Assembly: GCF_001458415.1 (NCBI RefSeq)
Contig: NZ_CYSD01000012.1
Span: 124,001 to 188,000 of the forward strand
Length of the DNA stretch: 64,000 bases
Direction of reading: 5' to 3'
Source of the DNA: Tritonibacter multivorans
GTDB taxonomy: Bacteria > Pseudomonadota > Alphaproteobacteria > Rhodobacterales > Rhodobacteraceae
Below, in pieces: positions 43,974-53,069 of the stretch; position 1 is the stretch's first letter; each line of letters starts with the position of its first letter. The position numbers were made by a program, and so were the translations under genes. Under the pieces are notes generated by a model. It searched no databases. It saw only the letters and a program-made list of their open reading frames with translations, and had not been told where the DNA came from.

Positions 43974-45434
43974 CTAGGCCCGCAGCACCGCGCCCGGGTT
44001 CATAATTCCATTGGGATCCAGCGCCGCTTTGATCGCGCGCATAGCCGCCAGTTTTGTCGGATCCCCATAACGTTCGAGATCTTCAACTTTCAGCCGCCCC
44101 ACGCCATGTTCCGCGCTAACGGATCCTTCGTAGGCATGAACCAGACCATGCACACAGTCCTTTACCGCGCCGCGCAGCGCCTCGTAGTCGGCGCGGTCGC
44201 GCCCTTTGGCTGGGAACACATTGAAATGCAGATTGCCGTCGCCCAAATGCCCAAAGCAGTTGATCCGGAAACTGTGGTCGATCGCCAAAAGCGCCGCGCG
44301 GGCCTCGGGTATGAAATCCGGAATTCGCCGGATCGGCACCGAAATATCATGGCTGGACACCGACCCGATCCGGCGGTTTGCCTCGGGAATATTCTCTCGC
44401 AGCGCCCAGAGTGCTGCCGCCTGTGCCCCGCTTTGGGCAATCATGCCATCGCTGACAACACCATCGGTCACCGTCTCGGCAAACAGCCCCGTAAGCGCGG
44501 CTTCCGCGCTTTGCCCCTGCCCCAGCCCCAGCTCGATCAACACCGACCACTCGGGCGGTTTGGCAAAGGGTTGGCGCAGCTCGGGCAGGTGTTCACGCAG
44601 AAAATCAAACCCTTGGGCATGCATGATCTCAAAGGCAGAGACGCCTTCGCCCACCATATCGCGCGCGCGCGCCAGCAAGGTGATCGCGGCCTCGACCGAC
44701 GGCACCACGAACAGGGCGACCCCGGTGACCGCTGGCCGTGGCGCCAGTTTCAAAGATGCTGCGGTAATCACCCCAAGCGTTCCTTCCGCCCCAATCAGCA
44801 GATTTTTCAGATCATAACCGGTATTGTCCTTCCGCAGGCGCGTCAGGCCATTCCAGATCTCGCCTGTGGGCAGCACGGCCTCTAGGCCAAGGCACAGGTC
44901 ACGCGCATTGCCATAGCGCAGCACATTGAGCCCACCAGCATTGCTGGCAAGATTCCCGCCCAGCTGCGCGGTGCCCTCAGAGGCAAGAGACAGCGGAAAC
45001 AAGCGCCCAACCGCTTCGGCAGCGGCCTGCACATTGGCCAGCGTCGCGCCAGCTTCGGCAATCAGAACATTTTCTTCCGGATAAGTCGCGCGCACCGCAG
45101 TCAGACGTTCCAATGACACAACCAAGGGCGCGGGCCCGTCGGGCATCAATTGTCCGCCCACAAGACCTGTTCCGCCGCCCAAGGGCACCACGCCCACGCG
45201 CGCTTCGTTTGCCGCCCGCAAAACGGTAGAGACGTCCTCAACTGTTCGTGGACAGGCCACCGCGCCAGCCTGGCCGACAAAGCGACCGCGCGGCTCTTCC
45301 AGATATCGCGGTTCGGGCGCACGCAACGTGCCGTCGGGCAACAGGGCGTCAAGACGTGCGAGAAAGTCGGGATCGGCAGAGTTCAATTCCATGGCCCATC
45401 CATCCCCATTTGCCTGCAATTTGGCAAGCGTCAT
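43974..45434 (-). CDS. FAD-binding 2-hydroxyacid dehydrogenase (GlcD/D-2-HGDH-like)
   Basis: 486 residues. PCMH-type FAD domain (VGVVPLGGGTGLVGGQ, GTAQLGGNLASNAGGLNVLR, GAEGTLGVITAA) and FAD-oxidase C domain with CFGHLGDGNLHFNVF and EHGVGRLK near the end. Oxidises D-lactate, D-2-hydroxyglutarate or glycolate. The start at 45434 overlaps the upstream stop (ATGA), indicating coupling; ATG 45392 with GGATGG upstream is an alternative. No glcE/glcF follow, so a stand-alone dehydrogenase is more likely. Confidence 0.9.
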   Translation of the reverse strand: MTLAKLQANGDGWAMELNSADPDFLARLDALLPDGTLRAPEPRYLEEPRGRFVGQAGAVACPRTVEDVSTVLRAANEARVGVVPLGGGTGLVGGQLMPDGPAPLVVSLERLTAVRATYPEENVLIAEAGATLANVQAAAEAVGRLFPLSLASEGTAQLGGNLASNAGGLNVLRYGNARDLCLGLEAVLPTGEIWNGLTRLRKDNTGYDLKNLLIGAEGTLGVITAASLKLAPRPAVTGVALFVVPSVEAAITLLARARDMVGEGVSAFEIMHAQGFDFLREHLPELRQPFAKPPEWSVLIELGLGQGQSAEAALTGLFAETVTDGVVSDGMIAQSGAQAAALWALRENIPEANRRIGSVSSHDISVPIRRIPDFIPEARAALLAIDHSFRINCFGHLGDGNLHFNVFPAKGRDRADYEALRGAVKDCVHGLVHAYEGSVSAEHGVGRLKVEDLERYGDPTKLAAMRAIKAALDPNGIMNPGAVLRA

Positions 45435-46255
45435 TGCGCCGCAGTCAGATAGGCAGGCGTCAAAACGACAACCGTCGGCCGCGATGGCAAATCCCGCAGG
45501 GAGATCTCTACCGATGGCCTCCCGACCCGCTGGATAGGAAAGTCATTGCCAATCTCAGTCAGGAAGCGTTCGAGCGCCTGGCCCGAAAACCAATGCATCG
45601 GAATCACAATGGACGACCGCAGACGTTCGAGAACCTTTATCATGTCAGGCAGCGGCAGGGTTGTTCCCCCGTCCACAGCCGCCATAACCACATCCAAGCG
45701 CCCAAGTGCCGCAAATTGTTCCGGCGTCGGCACATGATGCAGATGGCCCAAATGCCCAATACACAGCCCCGCCACCTCGAACACAAAGATCGAATTGCCG
45801 TTGGCCTCGACCCCCGAAAAACTTGACCGGATGTCGGTGGAGACATTGCGCACCAGCATTTCACCAAGATCCAGATGATGATCAATGCCGACCCCAAAGT
45901 CGCCCCAGCCCGGCAGAACATGCGGAATACGTGGGTCAGGGCGTTCCGTCCAATGGGTGGAATGCGCATGGTTCATTGTCACCACATCCGGCACCAGATC
46001 TGTGCTGCCAAGAAACCCGGTGTAATCTGTCACCACCGACAACCCGCCTGCCGTCTGCAACAGAAAAGACGCATGCGCAATATAGTGGAGGCGGACCGTG
46101 AATTCATCCGTCAGTGGATCCTGCCAGCTGGCGGTATGGATCATTTCGATCCCCGGCGTATTTTCAACTAAGGCAATACAATGGCTCGCACGCCGATCCT
46201 GTGCGCCCACTGGCAGCGCCCAGACCATCAAGAGGAAAGAAATCAGAACACGCAT
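45431..46255 (-). CDS. Secreted MBL-fold metallohydrolase-like protein
   Basis: 274 residues with a signal peptide (RVLISFLLMVWALPVGAQD). UlaG-like lactamase fold: VRLHYIAHASFLLQTAGGLS, then HAHSTH at 96-101. The canonical motif is HxHxDH; here the Asp position is Thr100, so one metal site may be altered. Later histidines (GHLGHLHHVP, IPMHWF) could supply ligands. Translationally coupled to the FAD dehydrogenase behind it, which suggests joint metabolism of one compound. Confidence 0.78.
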   Translation of the reverse strand: MRVLISFLLMVWALPVGAQDRRASHCIALVENTPGIEMIHTASWQDPLTDEFTVRLHYIAHASFLLQTAGGLSVVTDYTGFLGSTDLVPDVVTMNHAHSTHWTERPDPRIPHVLPGWGDFGVGIDHHLDLGEMLVRNVSTDIRSSFSGVEANGNSIFVFEVAGLCIGHLGHLHHVPTPEQFAALGRLDVVMAAVDGGTTLPLPDMIKVLERLRSSIVIPMHWFSGQALERFLTEIGNDFPIQRVGRPSVEISLRDLPSRPTVVVLTPAYLTAAQ

Positions 46256-46295
46256 GTCCGGCACATAGCGCGGTGTTGTCAAAAGTCATCCGGCC

Positions 46296-46343
46296 TGATC
46301 TTTTTTTGACGATAAACACCTCGGGGGGTGGGGCAGCGCCCCA
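46296..46343 (+). repeat. Intergenic repeat element, short relative
   Basis: T-run TTTTTTTGACGATAAACACC then CTCGGGGGGTGGGGC and hairpin TGGGGC-AGC-GCCCCA. It resembles the 35541-35604 element minus one hairpin and lies between two minus-strand genes. Confidence 0.45.
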
Positions 46344-46357
46344 CATCACTGGTCAGA

Positions 46358-46948
46358 TCACGCCTGTCCGACCATGGTCTTGCCGCGCCGGTCGCCCCGC
46401 AGGGCCGCATAAAGCACATGCGTCCTCCAGCGACCGTTAATCTGCAGATAGGACTGTGCCACGCCTTCGTATTTGAACCCGGAGCTTTCCAGCAGCCCCC
46501 GTGAGGCTGCGTTTTCAGGCAGGCAAGCGGCCTCAACCCGGCTCAGATCCAGTCGGGTAAAGGAATGATGCACCACGCAATCAATGGCTTCGCGCATATA
46601 GCCTTGCCGCGCAAACCGCGCGCCTGTCCAATAGCCGACGGTCCCCGCCATGGCTGGACCTCGGCGAATATTGTCGAGCGTAATCGCCCCCAGCAGCATC
46701 TGATCTTCGCGACGGAACAGGAACAGCGGCAACGCCGTGCCCTGACTGATCGACCGCTGCGCCCAATACACCCGATTGGTAAAGCTCTTGCGGGTCAGGT
46801 GGTCTGCGGACCAACTGGGCTCCCAGGGCACAAGATGGGGCTGACTTTGCTGTCGCAGGAAAGCCCAAGCCCGGAAATCAGCATGGACCGGCGGCCGAAG
46901 GGTCAGCCGCTCGGTCTCGAGCTTCAGCTTGCGTCGGGCCAGAAGCAT
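46358..46948 (-). CDS. GNAT N-acetyltransferase, RimJ/RimL-like
   Basis: 196 residues: ETERLTLRPPVHADFRAWAF at the N terminus, GYWTGARFARQGYMREAID as the acetyl-CoA loop and VEAACLPENAASRGLLESSG at the end, all typical of ribosomal-protein N-terminal acetylases. The actual substrate is open. Its ATG shares one base with the stop of the M16 peptidase, so it is the last gene of a thrC-M16-GNAT unit. Confidence 0.92.
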   Translation of the reverse strand: MLLARRKLKLETERLTLRPPVHADFRAWAFLRQQSQPHLVPWEPSWSADHLTRKSFTNRVYWAQRSISQGTALPLFLFRREDQMLLGAITLDNIRRGPAMAGTVGYWTGARFARQGYMREAIDCVVHHSFTRLDLSRVEAACLPENAASRGLLESSGFKYEGVAQSYLQINGRWRTHVLYAALRGDRRGKTMVGQA

Positions 46949-48210
46949 TAGGCTGCGCGCCTCTCCTGCAGGCTTTGGAAGTCCGGTGCCGCGCCAAGCG
47001 GCCCGTACATCGCCAGTGCCATCGGCGCTTCGCGCCCGATGCGGGTCGCCATGGCTTTGACATCCTCGCAGGTCACCGCGTCGATCTTCGCCACAGTATC
47101 CTCAAGGCTCGGGACACGGTCCCAGATTTGCACCAGACGGGCCAGACGCTCGACACGGTTCGACGGGCTTTCGAGTCCCATCAGCATCCCCGCCTTCATC
47201 TGGGCACGTGCCCGGGCAACCTCGGCCTCGGACATGTCATCTGCCGCGCGGCGCAGCTCGTCGATGGTAATCGCAGCCAGATCGCCCAGCTGTTCGCCCG
47301 AGGTCCCCGCATAGACCGTAAAGGTCCCGGAGTCGTCATAGGCGCCCGCTTGGCTGAAGATCGTATAGCAAAGCCCGCGTTTCTCGCGCACCTCTTGGAA
47401 CAGACGCGAAGACATGCCACCGCCAAGCGCACCGGCCAGGATTTGGGTGGCATAGATGCTTTGGTCGCGGAACGATGGGCTTTCAAAGGCCAGTGCAAAA
47501 TGCGCCTGCTCCAGCGCCTTGTCGTGGCGTACATCCCCACCGGTAAAACGCGCAGGCTCCAGCACGCTGTGCTTTTTCGGCTCAAGATGACCAAAAAGAT
47601 CTTCGGCCATACGCACCAGTTGATCGTGATCCACAGCACCAGCTGCCGACAGGATCATCTGACCGGGGCCATAATGCTGGGCAACAAAACGCTGCAGATC
47701 CTCGCGCGAGAAATTGCGCACGCGTTCTGCCGGGCCCAGAATCGACCGGCCGATGGGCTGACCAGCGTAGCATTCTTCCTGCAGCCAGTCGAAGATGATG
47801 TCGTCGGGCGTATCCAGCGTCTGGCCGATCTCTTGCAAGATCACGCCGCGCTCCACTTCGATTTCGCGCGGGTCAAAGACCGAATTGACAACGATATCAC
47901 CGATCACATCCATCGCCAGCGCCACATCGTCCTTCAGGACGCGGGCGTAATAGGCGGTGGTTTCGCGGCTGGTATACGCGTTGATGTAACCGCCCACGTC
48001 CTCAATGGCTTCAGCAATCTGGAGCGCCGAGCGGCGCTCCGTGCCTTTGAACGCCATATGTTCAAGGAAATGGGCGATCCCGTTCTGTTCAACCGTCTCG
48101 TGTCGCGCCCCGGCGTTGACCCAGATCCCAAGGGCTGCAGATTGCAGCCCCGGCATATGTTCGGTGACGATGCGGAACCCGTTGGCGAGCTGGTCTTGTC
48201 TTACTGTCAC
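46948..48210 (-). CDS. M16 family zinc metallopeptidase
   Basis: 420 residues, pitrilysin/mitochondrial processing peptidase-like. Inverted zinc motif HFLEH at 47-51 and the third ligand E127 (VILQEIGQ), exactly 76 residues later. The second half (inactive M16_C domain) is intact. Usual adjacent partner genes of Rhodobacterales are thrC upstream, as here; the stop of thrC overlaps its ATG by four bases. Confidence 0.94.
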   Translation of the reverse strand: MTVRQDQLANGFRIVTEHMPGLQSAALGIWVNAGARHETVEQNGIAHFLEHMAFKGTERRSALQIAEAIEDVGGYINAYTSRETTAYYARVLKDDVALAMDVIGDIVVNSVFDPREIEVERGVILQEIGQTLDTPDDIIFDWLQEECYAGQPIGRSILGPAERVRNFSREDLQRFVAQHYGPGQMILSAAGAVDHDQLVRMAEDLFGHLEPKKHSVLEPARFTGGDVRHDKALEQAHFALAFESPSFRDQSIYATQILAGALGGGMSSRLFQEVREKRGLCYTIFSQAGAYDDSGTFTVYAGTSGEQLGDLAAITIDELRRAADDMSEAEVARARAQMKAGMLMGLESPSNRVERLARLVQIWDRVPSLEDTVAKIDAVTCEDVKAMATRIGREAPMALAMYGPLGAAPDFQSLQERRAA

Positions 48211-49598
48211 TTGGCGACTTGCTTTCTGATGTGATCTTCGAGGTCGCCCAAATCAGAGGAGATACGGGTGACGCGTTCCGATCTTTCATACAGATCCCCC
48301 ATGCGCGGGGGAAGAGGCGGATGGATGCCAGAGGCATCTTCGACCGCTGCCGGGAACTTTGCTGGGTGCGCGGTGGCCAGTGTGACCATCGGGACACCCT
48401 CTTTGAGGTGTTCATTGGCAACTTTCACACCAATCGCACCGTGCGGGCACAGAAGCTCGCCAGACGATTCGACCTCAGACTTGATGGTCGCCAGTGTCTC
48501 TTCTTCCGACGCGCGGCCAGACTCATAAGTCGCCTGCAGCGCTTCCAGCGCCCCTTGGGACACATTGAAGCCCCCACCGTTTTTCAGCTCGTCCATCAGC
48601 TGGGCCACGGCTGCCGTGTCTTTGTCATAGGCGAAATACAGCGCGCGCTCAAAATTCGACGACACCTGAATGTCCATCGACGGAGAGATCGACGGTTTGG
48701 TTTCGCCTTTGAAATAGCCTTCGCCAGACAGGCAGCGGTGCAGAATGTCGTTCTGGTTGGTCGCCACCACCAGCTGGTCGATGGGCAGGCCCATCTGCTT
48801 GGCGATGAAACCTGCAAAGATGTCGCCAAAGTTGCCGGTCGGCACCGAGAAGGACACATTGCGGTGCGGCGCGCCCAGCGCGGTGGCCGCGGCAAAGTAG
48901 TAGACAACCTGCGCCAGAACACGTGCAAAGTTGATGGAGTTCACACCGGCCAGCTTGACCTCATCACGGAACCCAAAATCGTTGAACATGTCTTTGACGC
49001 GCGCCTGACAGTCGTCGAAGTCACCGTCCACGGCCAGCGCATGCACATTGCTTTCCTGCGGGGTGGTCATCTGACGGCGCTGCACCTCGGAGACGCGGCC
49101 GTGCGGGTAGAGGATCGCAACGTTCACTGCATCCAGACCTTTGAAAGCCTCGATCGCCGCAGACCCTGTGTCGCCAGAGGTTGCCCCTACGATGGTAACG
49201 CTTTCGCCGCGGCGCTTCAGCGCCACCTGGAAGAGCTGACCAATCAGCTGCATGGCAAAGTCTTTGAAGGCCAGCGTCGGGCCGTGGAACAGCTCCAGCA
49301 GGAAGTGGTTCGGGGTCAGCTGCTTCAGCGGTGCGCGGGCGGCATGGCCGAAACCAGCGTAGGCGCGGGCAATAATGCCTTTGAACTCTTCCTCGGTGAA
49401 GGAACCTTCGACATAGGGCCACATGACACGGAAAGCGATGTCCTCATAAGGCAGACCAGCCAGTGCGGCGATCTCCTCCTTGGTCATTGTGGGGATCTCG
49501 GCAGGCACATAGAGGCCGCCGTCACGGGCCAGGCCCGTCAGCATAGCTTCCTCGAAGGTCAGTTCCGGCGCTTGGCCGCGGGTCGAGATATATTTCAT
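48207..49598 (-). CDS. thrC: Threonine synthase
   Basis: 463 residues. PLP enzyme converting O-phosphohomoserine to threonine. MKYISTRGQAPELTFEEAML is the typical long-form N terminus; the PLP lysine is K112 in LAFKDFAMQ; TIVGATSGDTGSAAIEAF binds the cofactor phosphate. First gene of thrC-M16-GNAT; SURF1 ends just 4 bases upstream, so the run continues from the oxidase cluster side. Confidence 0.97.
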   Translation of the reverse strand: MKYISTRGQAPELTFEEAMLTGLARDGGLYVPAEIPTMTKEEIAALAGLPYEDIAFRVMWPYVEGSFTEEEFKGIIARAYAGFGHAARAPLKQLTPNHFLLELFHGPTLAFKDFAMQLIGQLFQVALKRRGESVTIVGATSGDTGSAAIEAFKGLDAVNVAILYPHGRVSEVQRRQMTTPQESNVHALAVDGDFDDCQARVKDMFNDFGFRDEVKLAGVNSINFARVLAQVVYYFAAATALGAPHRNVSFSVPTGNFGDIFAGFIAKQMGLPIDQLVVATNQNDILHRCLSGEGYFKGETKPSISPSMDIQVSSNFERALYFAYDKDTAAVAQLMDELKNGGGFNVSQGALEALQATYESGRASEEETLATIKSEVESSGELLCPHGAIGVKVANEHLKEGVPMVTLATAHPAKFPAAVEDASGIHPPLPPRMGDLYERSERVTRISSDLGDLEDHIRKQVAK

Positions 49599-49602
49599 GG
49601 TC

Positions 49603-50301
49603 TCAGCTCTTGAGTTGTTGCGCGCTCGCGCCCTTGCGGGAGCGCAGGAGGAAAAGTCCGGTCATCGCCGCCCAGACAAGGGCCAGCAGGAACCAGGTGA
49701 TTGCATATTGCAGGTGGTTGTTCGGGATATTCTGGGTCGAAACCGGCAAAGGCGTGATCGAATTGACCGCATGGGCCATGTTGACGTCGCGGGCGACAAT
49801 CAGCACCGGCTGCGTACCCAGTTTGGCGGCCATGGCTTCGACATCGCGGGCGTACCAGATATTGCCAACAGAATCAGGCGCAGGCGTCAGGCTGTCGACC
49901 TCGTCCGGCCACAGCAGGTTTCCCGTTACGGCTGCGGCCCCGACAGAGCGGCTATCGAGCTTGGCTTTGGCGGTGACAAAACCACGATCCAGCAACACGC
50001 GACGCCCCTGATCGGTGACAAACGGAGAGATCACCCGGTAGCCCGGCCCCTGATCAGATGTCACCCAGTAGACATGCAGTTCCTCGGGCATCAGCGCCCC
50101 GGTCAAAGTGACCGCACGATACGCGTCTTCTTTGGGGGTGGGCGCATCGGGCAGCGCAATCGGCGTCTCATTGATCCGCGCGGTGATCGTTGCCAGAACG
50201 CCTTCTTTCCAGTCCAGGCGCTGCAGCTGCCAGATGCCAAGGCTCAGCAAGGCCACAAGGCCCAATCCCCCCACCAGCGCCAAAAAGTAAGACCGTGCCA
50301 T
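49603..50301 (-). CDS. SURF1 family cytochrome oxidase assembly protein
   Basis: 232 residues with a transmembrane helix at each end (YFLALVGGLGLVALLSLGIW and ITWFLLALVWAAMTGLFLL) and a periplasmic domain between, the SURF1 topology. Motifs GIWQLQRLDWKEGVL and LLDRGFV are typical. Supports heme a insertion or aa3 oxidase assembly. It lies 132 bases beyond ctaE, behind a terminator hairpin. Confidence 0.93.
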   Translation of the reverse strand: MARSYFLALVGGLGLVALLSLGIWQLQRLDWKEGVLATITARINETPIALPDAPTPKEDAYRAVTLTGALMPEELHVYWVTSDQGPGYRVISPFVTDQGRRVLLDRGFVTAKAKLDSRSVGAAAVTGNLLWPDEVDSLTPAPDSVGNIWYARDVEAMAAKLGTQPVLIVARDVNMAHAVNSITPLPVSTQNIPNNHLQYAITWFLLALVWAAMTGLFLLRSRKGASAQQLKS

Positions 50302-50323
50302 TTGCGTCTTCGTCCCAGAAGTG

Positions 50324-50357
50324 AAAAGGCGCGCGAAGCCCCTGCCCCGCGCGCCTT
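50324..50357 (-). terminator. Terminator-like hairpin between ctaE and SURF1
   Basis: Perfect 10-base stem AAGGCGCGCG / CGCGCGCCTT, 12-base loop, followed leftward by TTTTCAC. May end most ctaC-E transcripts and reduce SURF1 expression. Confidence 0.65.
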
Positions 50358-50433
50358 GGTGATACGTGACCCTTGCGGAAATAAGAACCGCAAAGATGTA
50401 CCCGTTACATTGATACGGGCTGCCTGCGGGATC

Positions 50434-51249
50434 TTAGTGAGCCAGCCCCGCGGTGCCCCAGATGTAGACGGCGAAGAACAGGAACAGCCAGACCACATCC
50501 ACAAAGTGCCAGTACCAGGCGGCCATCTCGAAACCGGCGTGCTGTTTCGGGGTGAAATCCCCCTTCATCGCGCGGATCAGGCAGACGGTTAGGAAAATGG
50601 TACCGATGATCACATGGAAGCCGTGGAAACCGGTCGCCATGAAGAAGTTCGAATAGAACTCGTCACCGCCAAATTCCCAGCCTTTGTGCAGCAGATGCGC
50701 ATATTCATAGCCCTGCAGGAAGGTAAAGAAGATGCCCAGTGCAATACCAATGGCCAGACCCTGGATCAGCGCCTTGCGGTTGTTTTCATGCACCAGCGCG
50801 TGGTGCGCCCAGGTGACGGCACACCCAGACAGCAGCAGGACCAGCGTGTTGATCAGCGGCAGGTGGAACGCATCAACCGGATAGATATTCGGCGCTGCGT
50901 ATTCGGTGCCGAAATACTGTTCCATCGGGTAGATGGCGTGTTTGAAGAAGGACCAGAACCAGGCAAAGAAGAACATCACTTCGGACATAACGAAGAGAAT
51001 AAAGCCATAGCGCAGGCCGATCAGAACAACCGGCGTGTGATCGCCTGCTTTGTTCTCGGCAATGGTTTCCGCCCACCAGCAAAACGCAGAATACAGGACG
51101 GCAACGAAGCCGATCCAGAACATCCAGGCGGTGATACCCTGCATCCAGAGCACCGCGCCAAACAGCATGACGAAGGTGCCAACCGAACTCAGCAGAGGCC
51201 AAATCGACGGCGGCAGAATATGAAAGTCGTGGTTCTTAGCATGTGCCAT
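50434..51249 (-). CDS. ctaE: Cytochrome c oxidase subunit III
   Basis: 271 residues, seven helices. [53 protein letters not shown] and [16 protein letters not shown] are all typical. Subunit III stabilises the aa3 core and aids proton uptake. Separated by 25 bases from ctaG on the same strand. Confidence 0.97.
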   Translation of the reverse strand: MAHAKNHDFHILPPSIWPLLSSVGTFVMLFGAVLWMQGITAWMFWIGFVAVLYSAFCWWAETIAENKAGDHTPVVLIGLRYGFILFVMSEVMFFFAWFWSFFKHAIYPMEQYFGTEYAAPNIYPVDAFHLPLINTLVLLLSGCAVTWAHHALVHENNRKALIQGLAIGIALGIFFTFLQGYEYAHLLHKGWEFGGDEFYSNFFMATGFHGFHVIIGTIFLTVCLIRAMKGDFTPKQHAGFEMAAWYWHFVDVVWLFLFFAVYIWGTAGLAH

Positions 51250-51274
51250 TCAACGGTCCCTCACCAAAGTGGCC

Positions 51275-51850
51275 TCAGTTAATATCGGTGTCTGCCTTTT
51301 GATCGAGCGCGGCATAGCCCTCGGGCAGATCAATTTCATAGAATGTGTACGACAAGGTTATCGTATGCACATATTGGCCGTCGACATCTTCGACGATCGC
51401 TGGATCGACAAAGAAAGTCACCGGCATCTGCACCCGTTCACCGGGTTGCAGCACTTGTTCCTCGAAACAGAAACAGTGAATTTTCTCAAAGAAGCCGCCC
51501 GCCGTGTAGGGGGTGACATTGTAAGACGCCTGGCCTGCAACCGGACGGTCCGTTGGATTATAGGCCTCATAGAAGGCCAGCCCGGTTTCGCCGATGCGCA
51601 TCTCCATCTCACGGACCACCGGGGTAAACTCCCATGGCATTCCGCGTTCTTTGGAGGCGTCAAAACGCACTTTGACGGTCTGATCGAGGATCGTCTCTGA
51701 TCCGGCGTCGGCCACGCCAGTCACACCGCCAAAGCCCGTGACCCGACAGAACCAGTCATAAAACGGCACAGACGCCCAAGCGAGCCCTCCCATGAGGATC
51801 ACAACTGATACCAGTTGCAGAACCGTCTTCTGGGGCCCGCTCATGTTCAT
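51275..51850 (-). CDS. ctaG: Cytochrome c oxidase assembly protein CtaG (Cox11)
   Basis: 191 residues. One N-terminal helix (TVLQLVSVVILMGGLAWASV) anchors a periplasmic Ig-like domain that inserts CuB into subunit I. Copper-binding cysteines are C126 and C128 in IHCFCFEEQ, with C35 in FYDWFCRVTG. Start ATG overlaps the upstream small gene by four bases. Confidence 0.96.
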   Translation of the reverse strand: MNMSGPQKTVLQLVSVVILMGGLAWASVPFYDWFCRVTGFGGVTGVADAGSETILDQTVKVRFDASKERGMPWEFTPVVREMEMRIGETGLAFYEAYNPTDRPVAGQASYNVTPYTAGGFFEKIHCFCFEEQVLQPGERVQMPVTFFVDPAIVEDVDGQYVHTITLSYTFYEIDLPEGYAALDQKADTDIN

Positions 51851-52014
51851 CCGCCTTCGCCTCCGAGGTTGGCCGGGAATTGGAACCCGTTCGACGTCAC
51901 TTTGACCATGGTCAGGGCCAGAACCAGCACCACAAACCCGGCCAGCAGCAGGCCAACGCCCACATTGCGGCCTTTGCGGCGTGTGTGCAGTTCGTGTTCC
52001 TTGCGCAGGCTCAT
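51847..52014 (-). CDS. Small single-helix protein of the oxidase cluster
   Basis: 55 residues: a charged N terminus (SLRKEHELHTRRKGRN) and one transmembrane helix (VGVGLLLAGFVVLVLALTMV). Genes of this kind sit between ctaB and ctaG in many Alphaproteobacteria (a CoxF-like position). Role unknown; an assembly factor or accessory subunit is likely from context. ATG 52014 overlaps the ctaB stop region by no more than a base or two. Confidence 0.75.
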   Translation of the reverse strand: MSLRKEHELHTRRKGRNVGVGLLLAGFVVLVLALTMVKVTSNGFQFPANLGGEGG

Positions 52015-52015
52015 C

Positions 52016-52957
52016 TTACCAGCCTCCCAGACCATAGGGTTTCAGCAGCGCCTCGGCGAGGATCGCGCCAAAATGCAGGAACAGATACAGAAGCGACAGG
52101 AAGAAGAACCGGCGTTCGACTTTAAAGTTGTCGACCTCGGACATGTCCTCATCGCGGCGGATGATCCGCAGCGCGCCCAGCAGGAACAGCGCGTTCATCA
52201 CCACCGCAACGGTCAGATAGATCCAGCCGCCCAGCGCGGTGAAAGCCGTGCCAATGGCAAGGGCCGCCAGGGCCACGGTGTAGACCAGTATATGAACGCG
52301 GGTTGCGCGGCGACCATGGGTCACCGTCAACATTGGAACGCCCGCATCATCGTAGTCCGAGCGCATGAACAGCGCCAAGGCCCAGAAATGCGGCGGCGTC
52401 CACATAAAGATCAGCGCGAACATCAAGATCGGTTCAAGCGTCAGCGAACCGGTTGCCGCGACCCAGCCAATGGCCGGCGGAAAGGCCCCGGCGGCACCGC
52501 CGATGACGATGTTCTGCGGGGTCGAGCGTTTCAGCCACATGGTGTAGATCACCACGTAGAAGAAAATGGTGAAGGCCAGAAACGCGCCAGCAAAGATATT
52601 GGTCGCCAGTCCCAGCATAATCACCGACAGACCAGACAGGGCAATGCCAAGGGTCAGTGCCTCGCCTTCTTGCACTTTGCCTGAAGGGATCGGGCGTGTT
52701 TTGGTCCGCTTCATCACCCGGTCAATGTCGGCATCCCACCACATGTTCAGCGCGCCGGACGCGCCGCCGCCAATGGCAATGAACAAAATGGCACAGAAGC
52801 CAACGACCGGGTGGACGGACACCGGCGCGGCGAGCAGGCCGACAAAGGCGGTAAACACCACCAGTGACATGACCCGCGGCTTGAGCAGCGCGAAATAGTC
52901 GCCCAATTGGGCGTCGTCTTCGCGGGGCAGGCTTGCGTTGATGCTGGCGTCAGTCAT
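52016..52957 (-). CDS. ctaB: Protoheme IX farnesyltransferase (heme O synthase)
   Basis: 313 residues, nine helices of the UbiA superfamily. Key motifs are NMWWDADIDRVMKRTKTRP (Asp-rich, binds Mg-farnesyl diphosphate) and MWTPPHFWALALFMRSDYDD. Converts heme b to heme o, the precursor of heme a. Second gene of ctaC-B-x-G-E. Confidence 0.96.
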   Translation of the reverse strand: MTDASINASLPREDDAQLGDYFALLKPRVMSLVVFTAFVGLLAAPVSVHPVVGFCAILFIAIGGGASGALNMWWDADIDRVMKRTKTRPIPSGKVQEGEALTLGIALSGLSVIMLGLATNIFAGAFLAFTIFFYVVIYTMWLKRSTPQNIVIGGAAGAFPPAIGWVAATGSLTLEPILMFALIFMWTPPHFWALALFMRSDYDDAGVPMLTVTHGRRATRVHILVYTVALAALAIGTAFTALGGWIYLTVAVVMNALFLLGALRIIRRDEDMSEVDNFKVERRFFFLSLLYLFLHFGAILAEALLKPYGLGGW

Positions 52958-53069
52958 GTCGTTCTCTTTAGTTCAAATGGCGGCCACGCTGAGCGCGGCC
53001 CGCCTGTCTTTCCCTTGATCAGCCCCTCGGTTGCCAGAAAGGCAGTCCGACCGGGTCTGAACCGTCGCC

